A model generated the notes under the pieces. The model ran no database searches. It worked only from the letters and a program-made list of their open reading frames with translations, and had not been told where the DNA came from. A DNA stretch of 64,000 bases, from NCBI RefSeq assembly GCF_000821065.1, contig NZ_CDGG01000001.1, positions 248,001-312,000 of the forward strand. Reading direction: 5' to 3'. Both the position numbers and the translations under genes were made by a program. Positions 44,144 to 52,327 of this stretch are shown here, piece by piece. Position 1 is the first letter of the stretch. Every line of letters begins with the position of its first letter. Origin of the DNA: Oceanobacillus oncorhynchi. GTDB taxonomy: Bacteria > Bacillota > Bacilli > Bacillales > Amphibacillaceae.

Positions 44144-44195
44144 AAATCCGGACCAATCCTAATCTCTATGGAGAAGGGAGGGGCCCGGATTTTGG
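44144..44195 (+). terminator. terminator after the YflT-like gene
   Basis: AAATCCGG (44144-44151) pairs with CCGGATTT (44185-44192) around a long purine-rich loop, followed by T-rich sequence. Confidence 0.6.
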
Positions 44196-44229
44196 TGTTT
44201 TAAAGAAGGACTTTTCTATGTGATAACTC

Positions 44230-44661
44230 TTAAATATCTTCCATGTTAATTATTTCAGGCGTATCAAAGTTATCACTATTCATGATTTTAATTTGTTCAG
44301 GGATTAGTTTAAGAACAGTTAAATCAGGGTCATTTTTAGAGTCAAAGTACGTTTTATCCTGCGTTTCCCATAACCAGTCAATGGTTTCTTGATCATTAAT
44401 AACCTCGACCTTGGCTCTGATTTCTAAGAAGCTTTTATTTTTGGTTTCTTCGTATCCCAGCAAAATATGCGCCTGTGGGTTGCTTTCCACTTCTTCTACC
44501 TTTGGGGAATCCTCATCTGTTTTTGTGTATAATACCGCTTCATCATGGTAAAAGACCATATATCGGCTGTTTGGTACATTATTATGGGAAGTAGATAGAA
44601 CGCCGACCTTTGAAATATCTAAGATCTTTTGAATTTCTTTTATTACTTTTGCTTTATTCAT
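44230..44661 (-). CDS. pyridoxamine 5'-phosphate oxidase-like general stress protein
   Basis: A 143-residue split-barrel flavin-binding protein of the type of B. subtilis YdaG (general stress protein 26). ATG at 44661 follows AAGAGGTGA; the longer frame to 44748 has no ribosome site. Family features: ILDISKVGVLSTSHNNVPNS (first strand, FMN contacts), RYMVFYHDEAVLYTKTDED and ILLGYEETKNKSFLEIRAKV. The exact function of these stress flavoproteins is not established. A possible sigma-B promoter lies about 50 bases upstream. Confidence 0.82.
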   Translation of the reverse strand: MNKAKVIKEIQKILDISKVGVLSTSHNNVPNSRYMVFYHDEAVLYTKTDEDSPKVEEVESNPQAHILLGYEETKNKSFLEIRAKVEVINDQETIDWLWETQDKTYFDSKNDPDLTVLKLIPEQIKIMNSDNFDTPEIINMEDI

Positions 44662-44710
44662 GTTGTCACCTCTTTTAAATGAGCTCATATAGTTTGATTC
44701 CAAGATTAAG

Positions 44711-44736
44711 TTTCCCTTTGCGATAAAAAGATATAC
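44711..44736 (-). promoter_or_regulatory. possible sigma-B promoter of the flavoprotein gene
   Basis: On the minus strand GTATAT (complement of 44731-44736) and GGGAAA (44711-44716) are 14 bases apart, a partial match to GTTTAA-N12-15-GGGWAW. Confidence 0.35.
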
Positions 44737-45013
44737 GTCATCATGCAATGATTTTAAATCTTAACGTTAGAGGACTATTGTGTAAAATAGTGCAGTTTCA
44801 GCTTTAGATTATTATTTTTGAAACAACTGAGCGTCTAATATTTCCACTAATATAACAGCTGGCATTTGGCATTCACCCAAGATACTGATGACAGAACCAT
44901 TGCTGAAGGACGCCGATTGTTTTAGTAAGAAATTTAATACATTTCACACGGAAGAGTTCTTGAATATTGAGAAAAGATTTACTACAAAACAGGAAATAAA
45001 ACTTAAAAAAGGG

Positions 45014-45042
45014 TTGACAACTCCGATGATATCGCTTACATT
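45014..45042 (+). promoter_or_regulatory. promoter of the kdgK-eda operon
   Basis: Perfect TTGACA (45014-45019) and TACATT (45037-45042) with 17-base spacing. The predicted start near 45049 lies about 50 bases before the palindromic operator. The region 44737-45013 holds no recognisable gene. Confidence 0.65.
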
Positions 45043-45095
45043 AATAAAAAGAAATTTAAGAAAATTTGATAATTATATATTTTTTACCCTTATTG

Positions 45096-45121
45096 AGGAA
45101 CGATGTTCCTTAATAAGGAAC
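45096..45121 (+). promoter_or_regulatory. probable IclR operator (three half-sites)
   Basis: AGGAAC-GAT-GTTCCT (45096-45110) overlaps the perfect palindrome GTTCCTTAATAAGGAAC (45105-45121), giving three GGAAC half-sites. A closely similar site (GTTCC-N7-GGAAC) precedes the TRAP operon at 49416. The IclR-type regulator encoded between the two is the likely ligand. Confidence 0.72.
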
Positions 45122-45151
45122 GAAGAGTGTTTAGAGGAAGGTGGATATTAA

Positions 45152-46096
45152 TTGGATGTTGTAACAATTGGTGAAACAATGATTTTACTTTCAACTAATA
45201 CAAGATTAAGGTATGCTAATAATTTTTCAATGGGAATAGGGGGGGCTGAAAGCAATGTAGCTATCGGGTTAGCACGATTAAATCATAAAGTCGGTTGGAT
45301 TAGTCGTTTAGGTAATGACGAGTTTGGTAAATATATTCTTTCTGTTATTCGTGGGGAAGGGGTAGATATTAGCAAAGTTCAATTTGATAACCAGGCACCT
45401 ACTGGAATTTATTTCAAAGAATTAAGAAAACCTAATGATGTACGAATTCAATATTATCGAAAAGGTTCTGCTGCAAGTAAGATGGATAAAAATGATCTCG
45501 ATAAGAACTATATTAAACGTGCCACATACCTTCACATAACAGGTATTACCCCAGCCTTAAGTGATAACTGTTACAAAATGATTTTAGAAGCAATTTCAAT
45601 TGCTAAACTTCATGGAGTTAGCGTTGTATTTGATCCCAACTTAAGAAAGCAATTATGGAAAGAAGATAGAGCAAAAAAGATTTTACTAGAAATTGCATTA
45701 CAATCAGATATATTTTTACCTGGTTTAAACGAAGGAAAGTTCCTAACAGGATATGAAAATCCTAAAGATATCTGTGAGTATTTTACAAATTTAGGTGTAT
45801 CTACAGTGGTAGTTAAAGCAGGAAAAGATGGAGCTTACTTGATGTGCGATAAAGTTTTTAAGCATATAAAGGGTATTAAAGTTGATGATGAAGTTGACCC
45901 TGTAGGGGCAGGTGATGGATTTGCCGCAGGGTTCCTATCTGGTTTAATTGATAAACTTTCTACAGAGGAAGCTGTTAAAAGAGGTAATGTGATTGGTGCT
46001 TTTGTTATAACTCAACATGGAGATGTGGAAGGCTTACCTGATAAACAAGAAATACATGATTTCCTTTCAGATAAGGAAGAAGATGTGAGAAGGTGA
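45152..46096 (+). CDS. kdgK: 2-keto-3-deoxygluconate kinase (PfkB family)
   Basis: A 314-residue ribokinase-type kinase phosphorylating KDG to KDPG. The start is TTG at 45152 behind GGAAGGTGGA; no ATG fits. KDG-kinase features: VVTIGETMILLS at the N-terminus, NFSMGIGGAESNVAIGLARL (sugar site), VVFDPNLRKQLWKED near residue 155 and FLPGLNEGKFLTG; the catalytic motif is VDPVGAGDGFAAGFLSG with Asp near residue 254. The gene starts the catabolic island, 30 bases after the operator, and is followed 19 bases later by the aldolase that uses its product. Confidence 0.9.
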   Translation: MDVVTIGETMILLSTNTRLRYANNFSMGIGGAESNVAIGLARLNHKVGWISRLGNDEFGKYILSVIRGEGVDISKVQFDNQAPTGIYFKELRKPNDVRIQYYRKGSAASKMDKNDLDKNYIKRATYLHITGITPALSDNCYKMILEAISIAKLHGVSVVFDPNLRKQLWKEDRAKKILLEIALQSDIFLPGLNEGKFLTGYENPKDICEYFTNLGVSTVVVKAGKDGAYLMCDKVFKHIKGIKVDDEVDPVGAGDGFAAGFLSGLIDKLSTEEAVKRGNVIGAFVITQHGDVEGLPDKQEIHDFLSDKEEDVRR

Positions 46097-46115
46097 TCAT
46101 AAGAGGAGGGCTAGA

Positions 46116-46766
46116 GTGAATACATTTGAAAAAATAAAAGACACTGGAATTATAGCAGTATTAAGAAATTTAGATCCAGATAATGCAATTGAAGTAGCCA
46201 AAACATTGGTTAATAACGGTGTAAATGTATTAGAAATAACAATGGAAACTCCTAATGCTATTTCCATCATTGAGAGTATAAATTCAGAATTTCAAAAGAC
46301 TGCTGTAGTAGGAGCGGGGACAGTTTTAGACTCTGAGACAGCACGAACAGCAATTATCGCAGGAGCGCAGTTTATATTTTCACCTACTGTCAACATAGAG
46401 ACGATTCGGATGACAAAGAGGTATGGACTGGTTAGTATACCAGGAGCCCTAACTCCTACAGAAATTTTAGAAGCATATGAGAATGGGGCAGATGCAGTAA
46501 AGGTTTTTCCTGTGAAAACGCTTGGCCCAAGTTATTTAAAAGATATAAAAGGACCATTGCCCCATATTCCTCTTGTTCCTACTGGAGGCATAGACATTCA
46601 TAATATTCAAGAATATTTCGAAGCTGGTGCGGTAGCTGTTGGAGTTGGAAGTTCATTGGTTGATTTACATTTGAAAAATGAACCCGTTTTTTTTAAGAAT
46701 ATTGAGATGAAGGCGAAAGATTTCGTTCATAACTTTCGTAATTTTAAAAATAAAGAAAGTGAGTGA
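46116..46766 (+). CDS. eda: KDPG/KHG aldolase
   Basis: A 216-residue class I aldolase (2-keto-3-deoxy-6-phosphogluconate / 4-hydroxy-2-oxoglutarate aldolase). The start is GTG at 46116 behind GAGGAGGG. Active-site parts: GIIAVLRNLDPDNAIEVAKT, VLEITMETPNA (catalytic Glu near residue 44), VGAGTVLDSETA, FSPTVNIETI, PGALTPTEILEAYENGADAV and VKVFPVKTLGPSYL with the Schiff-base Lys near residue 130; VPTGGIDIHNI binds the phosphate. It yields pyruvate and glyceraldehyde-3-phosphate. Confidence 0.92.
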   Translation: MNTFEKIKDTGIIAVLRNLDPDNAIEVAKTLVNNGVNVLEITMETPNAISIIESINSEFQKTAVVGAGTVLDSETARTAIIAGAQFIFSPTVNIETIRMTKRYGLVSIPGALTPTEILEAYENGADAVKVFPVKTLGPSYLKDIKGPLPHIPLVPTGGIDIHNIQEYFEAGAVAVGVGSSLVDLHLKNEPVFFKNIEMKAKDFVHNFRNFKNKESE

Positions 46767-47929
46767 TGGGTTTGGAATTATCAGACACATCTAAAAATTA
46801 TCCTGCTTCTGTGATTCGCAAAATGTTTGAATTAGCTAATGACTATGAAGGAGTAATTAAACTTACAGTTGGGGAACCAAACTTTGAGACTCCTGATCAT
46901 ATTAAAAAAGCGGCGAAAGTTGCTATTGACAAAGGATATACTAAATACACTTCGAATGCAGGTTTAGCCCAATTAAGGGAAGTAATTGCAGAAAAATATA
47001 CAGAGAGTTTAAAAAGAAATATAAGTAAAGACCAAGTAATGGTTACAACTGGAGGGATGGAGGGGATTTTATTAGCTTTATATGCCACAGTTAATCCAGG
47101 AGATGAAGTTCTAATAACCAATCCCGGTTACCCAAATTATATAGGACAAATTGAAATGCTTGGTGCTAAAGCTGTACCTGTAAAGGTTTTAGAAGAAAAT
47201 AAATTTAAATTACAAGCAAAAGATGTAGAAAAAGCAATTACTATCAACACTAAAGTACTTATTTTAAATTCGCCAAGTAATCCTTTAGGAACAGTGTTGG
47301 AAGAGAAGGAAATAAGAGAACTAGCAAAAATAGTAAAAAAATATAACCTATATGTTATTTCAGATGAAGTCTATGACAAAATAATATATGATGGAAAGCT
47401 TCACTTTAGTATGGCAGAAATAAAAGAAGTAAAGAATCAAGTTATTGTGGTAAACAGCTTGTCTAAAACATATGCAATGACAGGCTGGAGAGTTGGGTTT
47501 GTGATAGGAAACGAAGAAGTGATATCTGTTATGCCAAAATTACAAGAAGGTATAGTTTCTTGTATTCCAGAATTTATACAAATGGCTGCAATAGAAGCAA
47601 TGACAGGTTCCCAAACGGTTATAGAGAAGATGGTTAAAGAATATTCATGGAAACGTCAGCTCGTTTATGAGAGTTTAAATCATATTCCGGGTATTTCCTG
47701 TATAAAAACTGAAGGTGCTTTCTATGCATTTGCAAATATAAAACAGTTTTCTGAATCATCTGAGTGTTTTGCGATAAAATTACTTAAAAATGCAGGTGTA
47801 GCTGTGGTTCCTGGTTCAGCATTTGGAAGCATGGGTGAAGGGTATTTGAGATTATCCTTTGCATGTGGAGAAGAGGAATTAGAAAAAGCTATATATCGTT
47901 TAGAACGATATATAGTGAACAATTATTAA
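46766..47929 (+). CDS. class I/II pyridoxal-phosphate aminotransferase
   Basis: A 387-residue fold-I aminotransferase of the AspC/PatA-like group. The PLP lysine is Lys234 in NSLSKTYAMTGWRVGFV; other contacts are ILNSPSNPLGTVL, YVISDEVYDKIIYDG and the carboxylate-binding Arg in GYLRLSFACGEEELE. The N-terminus LTVGEPNFETPDHIKKAA is typical. ATG at 46766 overlaps the aldolase stop (TGATG); GTG one codon earlier is possible. Within the island it may act on an amino acid or oxo-acid side product, such as pyruvate/alanine exchange; the real partners are unknown. Confidence 0.87.
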   Translation: MGLELSDTSKNYPASVIRKMFELANDYEGVIKLTVGEPNFETPDHIKKAAKVAIDKGYTKYTSNAGLAQLREVIAEKYTESLKRNISKDQVMVTTGGMEGILLALYATVNPGDEVLITNPGYPNYIGQIEMLGAKAVPVKVLEENKFKLQAKDVEKAITINTKVLILNSPSNPLGTVLEEKEIRELAKIVKKYNLYVISDEVYDKIIYDGKLHFSMAEIKEVKNQVIVVNSLSKTYAMTGWRVGFVIGNEEVISVMPKLQEGIVSCIPEFIQMAAIEAMTGSQTVIEKMVKEYSWKRQLVYESLNHIPGISCIKTEGAFYAFANIKQFSESSECFAIKLLKNAGVAVVPGSAFGSMGEGYLRLSFACGEEELEKAIYRLERYIVNNY

Positions 47930-48021
47930 TTTGAAAGTCTTATAAATATCCCCTTTAGTTAATAATAAGCTGATTATTGTATGATAAATTAAAGATAGTA
48001 TGTATTTAGGAGGGGATCAAT

Positions 48022-48783
48022 TTGGCAATAATTCAATCAGTAGAACGTTCACTTATCATTTTAGAAAAGTTATCAAAGAACCCTAAAGGTATGGGAATAA
48101 CAGAACTAGCGAATCAGTTGGATATAGCTAAAAGCACAACACACAGGCTATTGACTACGCTTATGAACAAAGGATTTGTTATACAAGACGAAGAAACAAA
48201 GAACTATACCTTAGGAATGAAAATTATAGAATTATCAAGTTTAATGCTGGAGGATATGAATATAAGATCTATCGCAAAAAAAGACCTTGAAGAATTAGGG
48301 CAAAAAATTAATGAAGTAGTTCATTTGTGCATTCATGAAAATGGAGAAGTTGTTTACATTGATAAATTTGAGAGCGACCAGACGATAAGAATGCATTCAA
48401 AAATTGGAAATAGAGGAATGATGCATAGCACAGGGGTAGGTAAGGTTATTTTATCTGGCATGACAGATGAGCAAGTACGAAATATTATCACAGCAAAAGG
48501 GATGCCTGCTAAAACACATCGCACGATTACAGATGAAGAAATATTAATTAAAAGATTAAATAAGATTAGAGAGTTGGGATATGAGATTGATGATATTGAA
48601 AATGAAGATGGAATACGTTGTGTAGCAGCTCCAATATATGATTACAGAGGGAAAATGATTGCTGCATTTAGTGTTTCGGGTCCTGAAAATAGGATGCGAT
48701 TAGAACGTATAAAATCTGAACTGGTAGATTTAGTATTAGAAACTAGTAAAAACATATCTTGGAAAATGGGATATACCGGGTAA
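48022..48783 (+). CDS. IclR family transcriptional regulator
   Basis: A 253-residue regulator. The start is TTG at 48022 behind AGGAGGGGA. Residues 1-70 form the winged helix-turn-helix (SVERSLIILEKLSKNPKGMG, ITELANQLDIAKSTTHRLLT); the rest is the GAF-like effector domain with VVHLCIHENGEVVYIDKFES, MHSTGVGKVILSGM, and EDGIRCVAAPIYDYRGKMIAAFSVSG. Relatives such as KdgR sense KDG or related oxo-acids. It lies in the middle of the island and probably binds the GTTCC/GGAAC sites at 45096-45121 and 49416-49432. Confidence 0.9.
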   Translation: MAIIQSVERSLIILEKLSKNPKGMGITELANQLDIAKSTTHRLLTTLMNKGFVIQDEETKNYTLGMKIIELSSLMLEDMNIRSIAKKDLEELGQKINEVVHLCIHENGEVVYIDKFESDQTIRMHSKIGNRGMMHSTGVGKVILSGMTDEQVRNIITAKGMPAKTHRTITDEEILIKRLNKIRELGYEIDDIENEDGIRCVAAPIYDYRGKMIAAFSVSGPENRMRLERIKSELVDLVLETSKNISWKMGYTG

Positions 48784-48903
48784 AGAAAGCATTGATCAAA
48801 TAATATGCGCAACGACGAATAAATCATGATATTTTCAAGAAAATGGTTCTTGAGTTTAAAGGAAGCACTATTATTAAAATTTTCTTTACAGGAGGCAGAT
48901 TAA

Positions 48904-49365
48904 ATGAGTGTTTATAAAAAATTAGAGAAATTAGGAATTGAATTGCCTGATGCGCCTAAACCTGCTGCGGTTTATGTTCCTGCTAAAAGGTTTGGTAATT
49001 TAGTATATACTTCCGGACAAGATTGCAGAAAGGAGGGAAAACTAATATATGAAGGGAAAATAGGAACTGATCTATCGATAGAGCAGGGATATGAGGCGTC
49101 AAGACAAGTAATGATTAACTGTTTGGCCGTCTTGCAAGAAGAAATAGGAGACTTAAACAAGATCAAGCAAGTTGTAAAATTACTAGCTTTTGTTAATTCT
49201 GCACCAGGTTTTGTTGAGCAGCCTTATGTTATTAATGGCGCTTCTGAATTTTTGGTTGATGTGTTTGGAGAAAAAGGAAAACATGCTAGGAGTGCATTAG
49301 CTTCCAATGAACTTCCATTTAATACACCAGTTGAAATTGAAATGATTGTCGAATTGGAAGATTAA
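48904..49365 (+). CDS. RidA family protein
   Basis: A 153-residue protein of the YjgF/YER057c/RidA family, which hydrolyse reactive enamine/imine intermediates released by PLP-dependent dehydratases. It belongs to the longer subgroup (VYKKLEKLGIELPDAPKPA start) often found beside amino-acid catabolic genes. Characteristic parts: VYTSGQDCRKEGKLIYEGKI, QVMINCLAVLQEEIGDLNKI and the tail KHARSALASNELPFNTPVEIE, whose Arg is the substrate-binding arginine. The island encodes at least three PLP lyase candidates, so an imine-clearing role is likely. The ribosome site is AGGAGGCAG. Confidence 0.88.
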   Translation: MSVYKKLEKLGIELPDAPKPAAVYVPAKRFGNLVYTSGQDCRKEGKLIYEGKIGTDLSIEQGYEASRQVMINCLAVLQEEIGDLNKIKQVVKLLAFVNSAPGFVEQPYVINGASEFLVDVFGEKGKHARSALASNELPFNTPVEIEMIVELED

Positions 49366-49415
49366 TTATTTTTAATCACTTAAGTGAGCAATTTAAACAT
49401 ATTTAATAGAATGGT

Positions 49416-49432
49416 GTTCCTTATTATGGAAC
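49416..49432 (+). promoter_or_regulatory. probable IclR operator before the TRAP operon
   Basis: GTTCCTTATTATGGAAC repeats, with a 7-base spacer, the half-sites of the 45105-45121 palindrome (two differences), and lies just upstream of the dctP ribosome site. No convincing promoter could be placed with it. Confidence 0.65.
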
Positions 49433-49446
49433 TTAGGAGGGTCCAG

Positions 49447-50472
49447 ATGAAAAAAACTGTAAAGATTTTGTTGTTTACACTATTAACACTTGTCTTGGTC
49501 GCATGCGGAAATGATACTAATGGGGATGCAGAAGGTTCAGGAGATAATGATGAAACTTATGAGTGGAATTTAGGATTTAACACAGCTGAAGATTCTGTTA
49601 GAGGAGTAGCTGCAGAAACCTTTAAGGAAATTGTTGAGGAAGAAACAGATGGGAGAGTTTCAATAAGTATTTATGCTGGGGAAACACTTGGTTCGGAAGC
49701 AGAAATGTTGGAACAAGTTAATTCAGGTGCATTAGCAATGCAGTTGGCTGGTGGAGGTGGAATGCAGAATTATATTCCAGAATATTCAGTACTAGCTTTG
49801 CCTTTTATGGTAGAAGACTTTGATGAAGCATATGCTGTCCTTGATGGTGAGATAGGTGATGAATTACGGGGATTGGCAGAAGAACAAGGATTTAAAGTAC
49901 TTGCTCATACAGATCTTGGGTTTGCGCAAATAACGAATAATGTAAGACCAATAAGTATGCCGGAAGACTTAGCTGGAGTTCAAATCAGAAGTCCTGAAGA
50001 GCCAACTTCCATTGAGGCATTCACGCAATTAGGTGCAAATGTATCAACTATGGCATTTACAGAGGTTTATATGGGTCTACAGCAAGGAGTTATTGATGGG
50101 CAGTTTAATCCCTTAGATGCGATTTATGAGAATAATATTCACGAAGTACAAGATTATTTAACTTTGACAAACCATTTCTATTATCATGTTAATTTTATTA
50201 TGAATAATGATTTATTTAATAGTTTAGATTCTGAACTGCAAGAAATTGTTCTAAACGCAGCGGAAGAGGCTGAGAAAGCATCGAGAGAATATACACAGGA
50301 AAAAGATGAAGAAATGCTGTCTATTCTCGAGGATGAGTTTGAAGATATAGTTACAGATCCAGACCTGGAAGCTTTTCAGGAGGCTATAGATTATGAAGCA
50401 TTCCACGAATTTGTAGGTGGAGATATTATTGAGAGAACCCAAGAATTTTTAGATGATTATAGAGCTAATTAA
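49447..50472 (+). CDS. TRAP transporter solute-binding lipoprotein (DctP family)
   Basis: A 341-residue extracytoplasmic binding lipoprotein. ATG at 49447 follows AGGAGGGTCC; the frame to 49384 has no ribosome site and overlaps the operator. The signal MKKTVKILLFTLLTLVLVAC gives the lipidated Cys20. DctP features: GRVSISIYAGETLGSEAEML near residue 65, then IPEYSVLALPFMVED, and GVQIRSPEEPTSIEAFTQLG with the carboxylate-binding Arg, then GVIDGQFNPLDAI. It supplies the island's substrate, which should carry a carboxylate such as a sugar acid (inference). Confidence 0.91.
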   Translation: MKKTVKILLFTLLTLVLVACGNDTNGDAEGSGDNDETYEWNLGFNTAEDSVRGVAAETFKEIVEEETDGRVSISIYAGETLGSEAEMLEQVNSGALAMQLAGGGGMQNYIPEYSVLALPFMVEDFDEAYAVLDGEIGDELRGLAEEQGFKVLAHTDLGFAQITNNVRPISMPEDLAGVQIRSPEEPTSIEAFTQLGANVSTMAFTEVYMGLQQGVIDGQFNPLDAIYENNIHEVQDYLTLTNHFYYHVNFIMNNDLFNSLDSELQEIVLNAAEEAEKASREYTQEKDEEMLSILEDEFEDIVTDPDLEAFQEAIDYEAFHEFVGGDIIERTQEFLDDYRAN

Positions 50473-50543
50473 AATTTGATCACACTTTGGCTGAATATAG
50501 CTTATTCGGCCAAAGATGGGTTTCAATAAGGAGAGATTTAAAA

Positions 50544-51059
50544 ATGATATCAAAGTTGAAACCAATTATTGATGGAATATTCAAAATTCTGCTCGGTGCT
50601 TCTAATATATTATTAGTGATTTTAACATTACTTGTAGCTTTTGAAGTTCTTAGCAGGGCCTTATTTAATACTTCTTTAATTTTTGTAACACCGTTAACAG
50701 GAGTAGTTTTCCCCTGGATGGTATTTTTAGCAATTGTTGGTGCAACTAGAAACAACGAGCATATTTCCGTTAATTTCTTGTTAAATAAACTTCCTTCTAA
50801 GACTAAAAAAGGTGTTAAATTGATTAATAAGTTAGTGATGCTTTTTTTCTCAGTATTGATGTTATTTTCAAGTTATAGATTATCGAATGATGTGGCAAAC
50901 ATTATGGAACCAATCATTAATGTTTCGAGATTTTGGCTATACTTTTCCATGGTTGTATCATTTGCCGGTAGTTCCTTAGTAATAATAGCACAGATTGTTC
51001 AAATTATATTGAATAAAGACAAGGAGGAGGAGCTCGATGATTTGGTTAATGATAATTAG
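50544..51059 (+). CDS. TRAP transporter small permease (DctQ family)
   Basis: A 171-residue four-helix membrane protein. ATG at 50544 follows AAGGAGAG; an earlier in-frame ATG at 50487 has no ribosome site. Family cues: VAFEVLSRALFNTSLIFVTP, VVFPWMVFLAIVGATRNNEHISV, and the third helix FFSVLMLFSSYRL. It overlaps the next gene by 23 bases, as small and large TRAP subunits are usually made together. Confidence 0.87.
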   Translation: MISKLKPIIDGIFKILLGASNILLVILTLLVAFEVLSRALFNTSLIFVTPLTGVVFPWMVFLAIVGATRNNEHISVNFLLNKLPSKTKKGVKLINKLVMLFFSVLMLFSSYRLSNDVANIMEPIINVSRFWLYFSMVVSFAGSSLVIIAQIVQIILNKDKEEELDDLVNDN

Positions 51060-52308
51060 TTTTTTCCTTCTCATCGTAATTGGAACTCCAATTGCGTTTG
51101 CAATGGGTGCTTCATCGATTTTTTTCATTTTGGTTGAAGGGATTCCGCTTTCTACTGTGGCACAGAGATTCTTTTCTAATACTCAATCCTTCGCTTTTCT
51201 GGCAGTACCCTTTTTTGTATTAGCTGGGAATTTGATGGTGTATGGAGGGATAGCTCAAAAATTAATTAACGTAGCAGACTCTTTGGTTAGAAGACTCCCG
51301 GGTGGGCTAGGATGCGTATCTGTTGTGACAAGTATGGGAATGGCCGGTGTATCAGGTTCGTCAGTAGCTGATGCGGCTTCTGTAGGAAGTGTATTGATTC
51401 CAGAAATGAAGAAAAAAGGATATTCTGCTTCTTTTTCAGCGGCTATTAATGCAACTAGCTCTGTTGTAGGTATTATTATTCCACCTAGCAGTACAATGAT
51501 TATTCTTGCATGGTTAGCAAACCTTTCCGTAGCAGAAATGTTCTTAGCAGGTATCATTCCTGGATTTCTAATAGGTTTTACATACCTAGCCGTCACAATT
51601 ATTATAGCAATTAGAAGAGGATATCCGAAGGGTGAAAAAACTACTGTTAAGGAAATTGTTTTATCATTTGTAAATGCTTTATGGGCATTATTGTTACCGC
51701 TAGTTTTAATAGCAGTAATTGTGATGGGGGTGGCAACAGCAACTGAGGCATCTGCAGTAGCAGCGATCTATGCAGCTATAATTGCGTTTTTTGTTTATCG
51801 TTCATTAAAATGGAGAGATTTTTTAGCTGCATTAAGAGATAGTGTATATTCTACGGCGTCAGTAATGATTATTGTTTGTGCAGCTTCTATTTTCACTTGG
51901 GTATTGATTAATGAAGGAGTCCCACAATTAATATCGAATGCTTTACTTGATTCTGGGTTGCCGAACTGGACTTTATTGATAATTATGGTGTTAATTATGT
52001 TTTTATTTGGAATGGTTATGGATTTAGTACCTAACTTGTTTATTTTTATCCCAATATTTTTTCCGATTGCAACTGGTATGGGGATGGAACCTATTCAATT
52101 CTCGTTGATTATGTTGGTAACATTAGCATTAGGTCTATTTACACCTCCTGTGGGGACCACACTATTTATTTCATTACACTTAGCAAAAGTAGAAATGGAA
52201 GATACCATAAAAGATTTAATACCTTTTGGTGTAACAGGTATTGCAGTAGTAATGTTGATAACCTTTATACCCGAACTAACTTTATGGATTCCAAATTTAT
52301 TATTATAG
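51037..52308 (+). CDS. TRAP transporter large permease (DctM family)
   Basis: A 423-residue polytopic membrane protein, the ion-coupled channel subunit. Signatures: GTPIAFAMGASSIFFIL, FAFLAVPFFVLAGNLMVYGG, LGCVSVVTSMGMAGVSGSSV around residue 90, SSVVGIIIPPSSTMIILAWL around residue 140, ATATEASAVAAIYAAI and GLFTPPVGTTLFISLHLAK near the C-terminus. The ribosome site GGAGGAGGAG lies before ATG 51037, inside the small-permease gene. Third gene of an intact TRAP set. Confidence 0.92.
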   Translation: MIWLMIISFFLLIVIGTPIAFAMGASSIFFILVEGIPLSTVAQRFFSNTQSFAFLAVPFFVLAGNLMVYGGIAQKLINVADSLVRRLPGGLGCVSVVTSMGMAGVSGSSVADAASVGSVLIPEMKKKGYSASFSAAINATSSVVGIIIPPSSTMIILAWLANLSVAEMFLAGIIPGFLIGFTYLAVTIIIAIRRGYPKGEKTTVKEIVLSFVNALWALLLPLVLIAVIVMGVATATEASAVAAIYAAIIAFFVYRSLKWRDFLAALRDSVYSTASVMIIVCAASIFTWVLINEGVPQLISNALLDSGLPNWTLLIIMVLIMFLFGMVMDLVPNLFIFIPIFFPIATGMGMEPIQFSLIMLVTLALGLFTPPVGTTLFISLHLAKVEMEDTIKDLIPFGVTGIAVVMLITFIPELTLWIPNLLL

Positions 52309-52327
52309 AGAGGAGTATGGATTTTAT

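Noticed and set aside
44888..45151. 87-codon open frame directly before kdgK
   Set aside because: It spans the TTGACA promoter and the palindromic operator, has no ribosome site and encodes nothing family-like; judged a chance frame.
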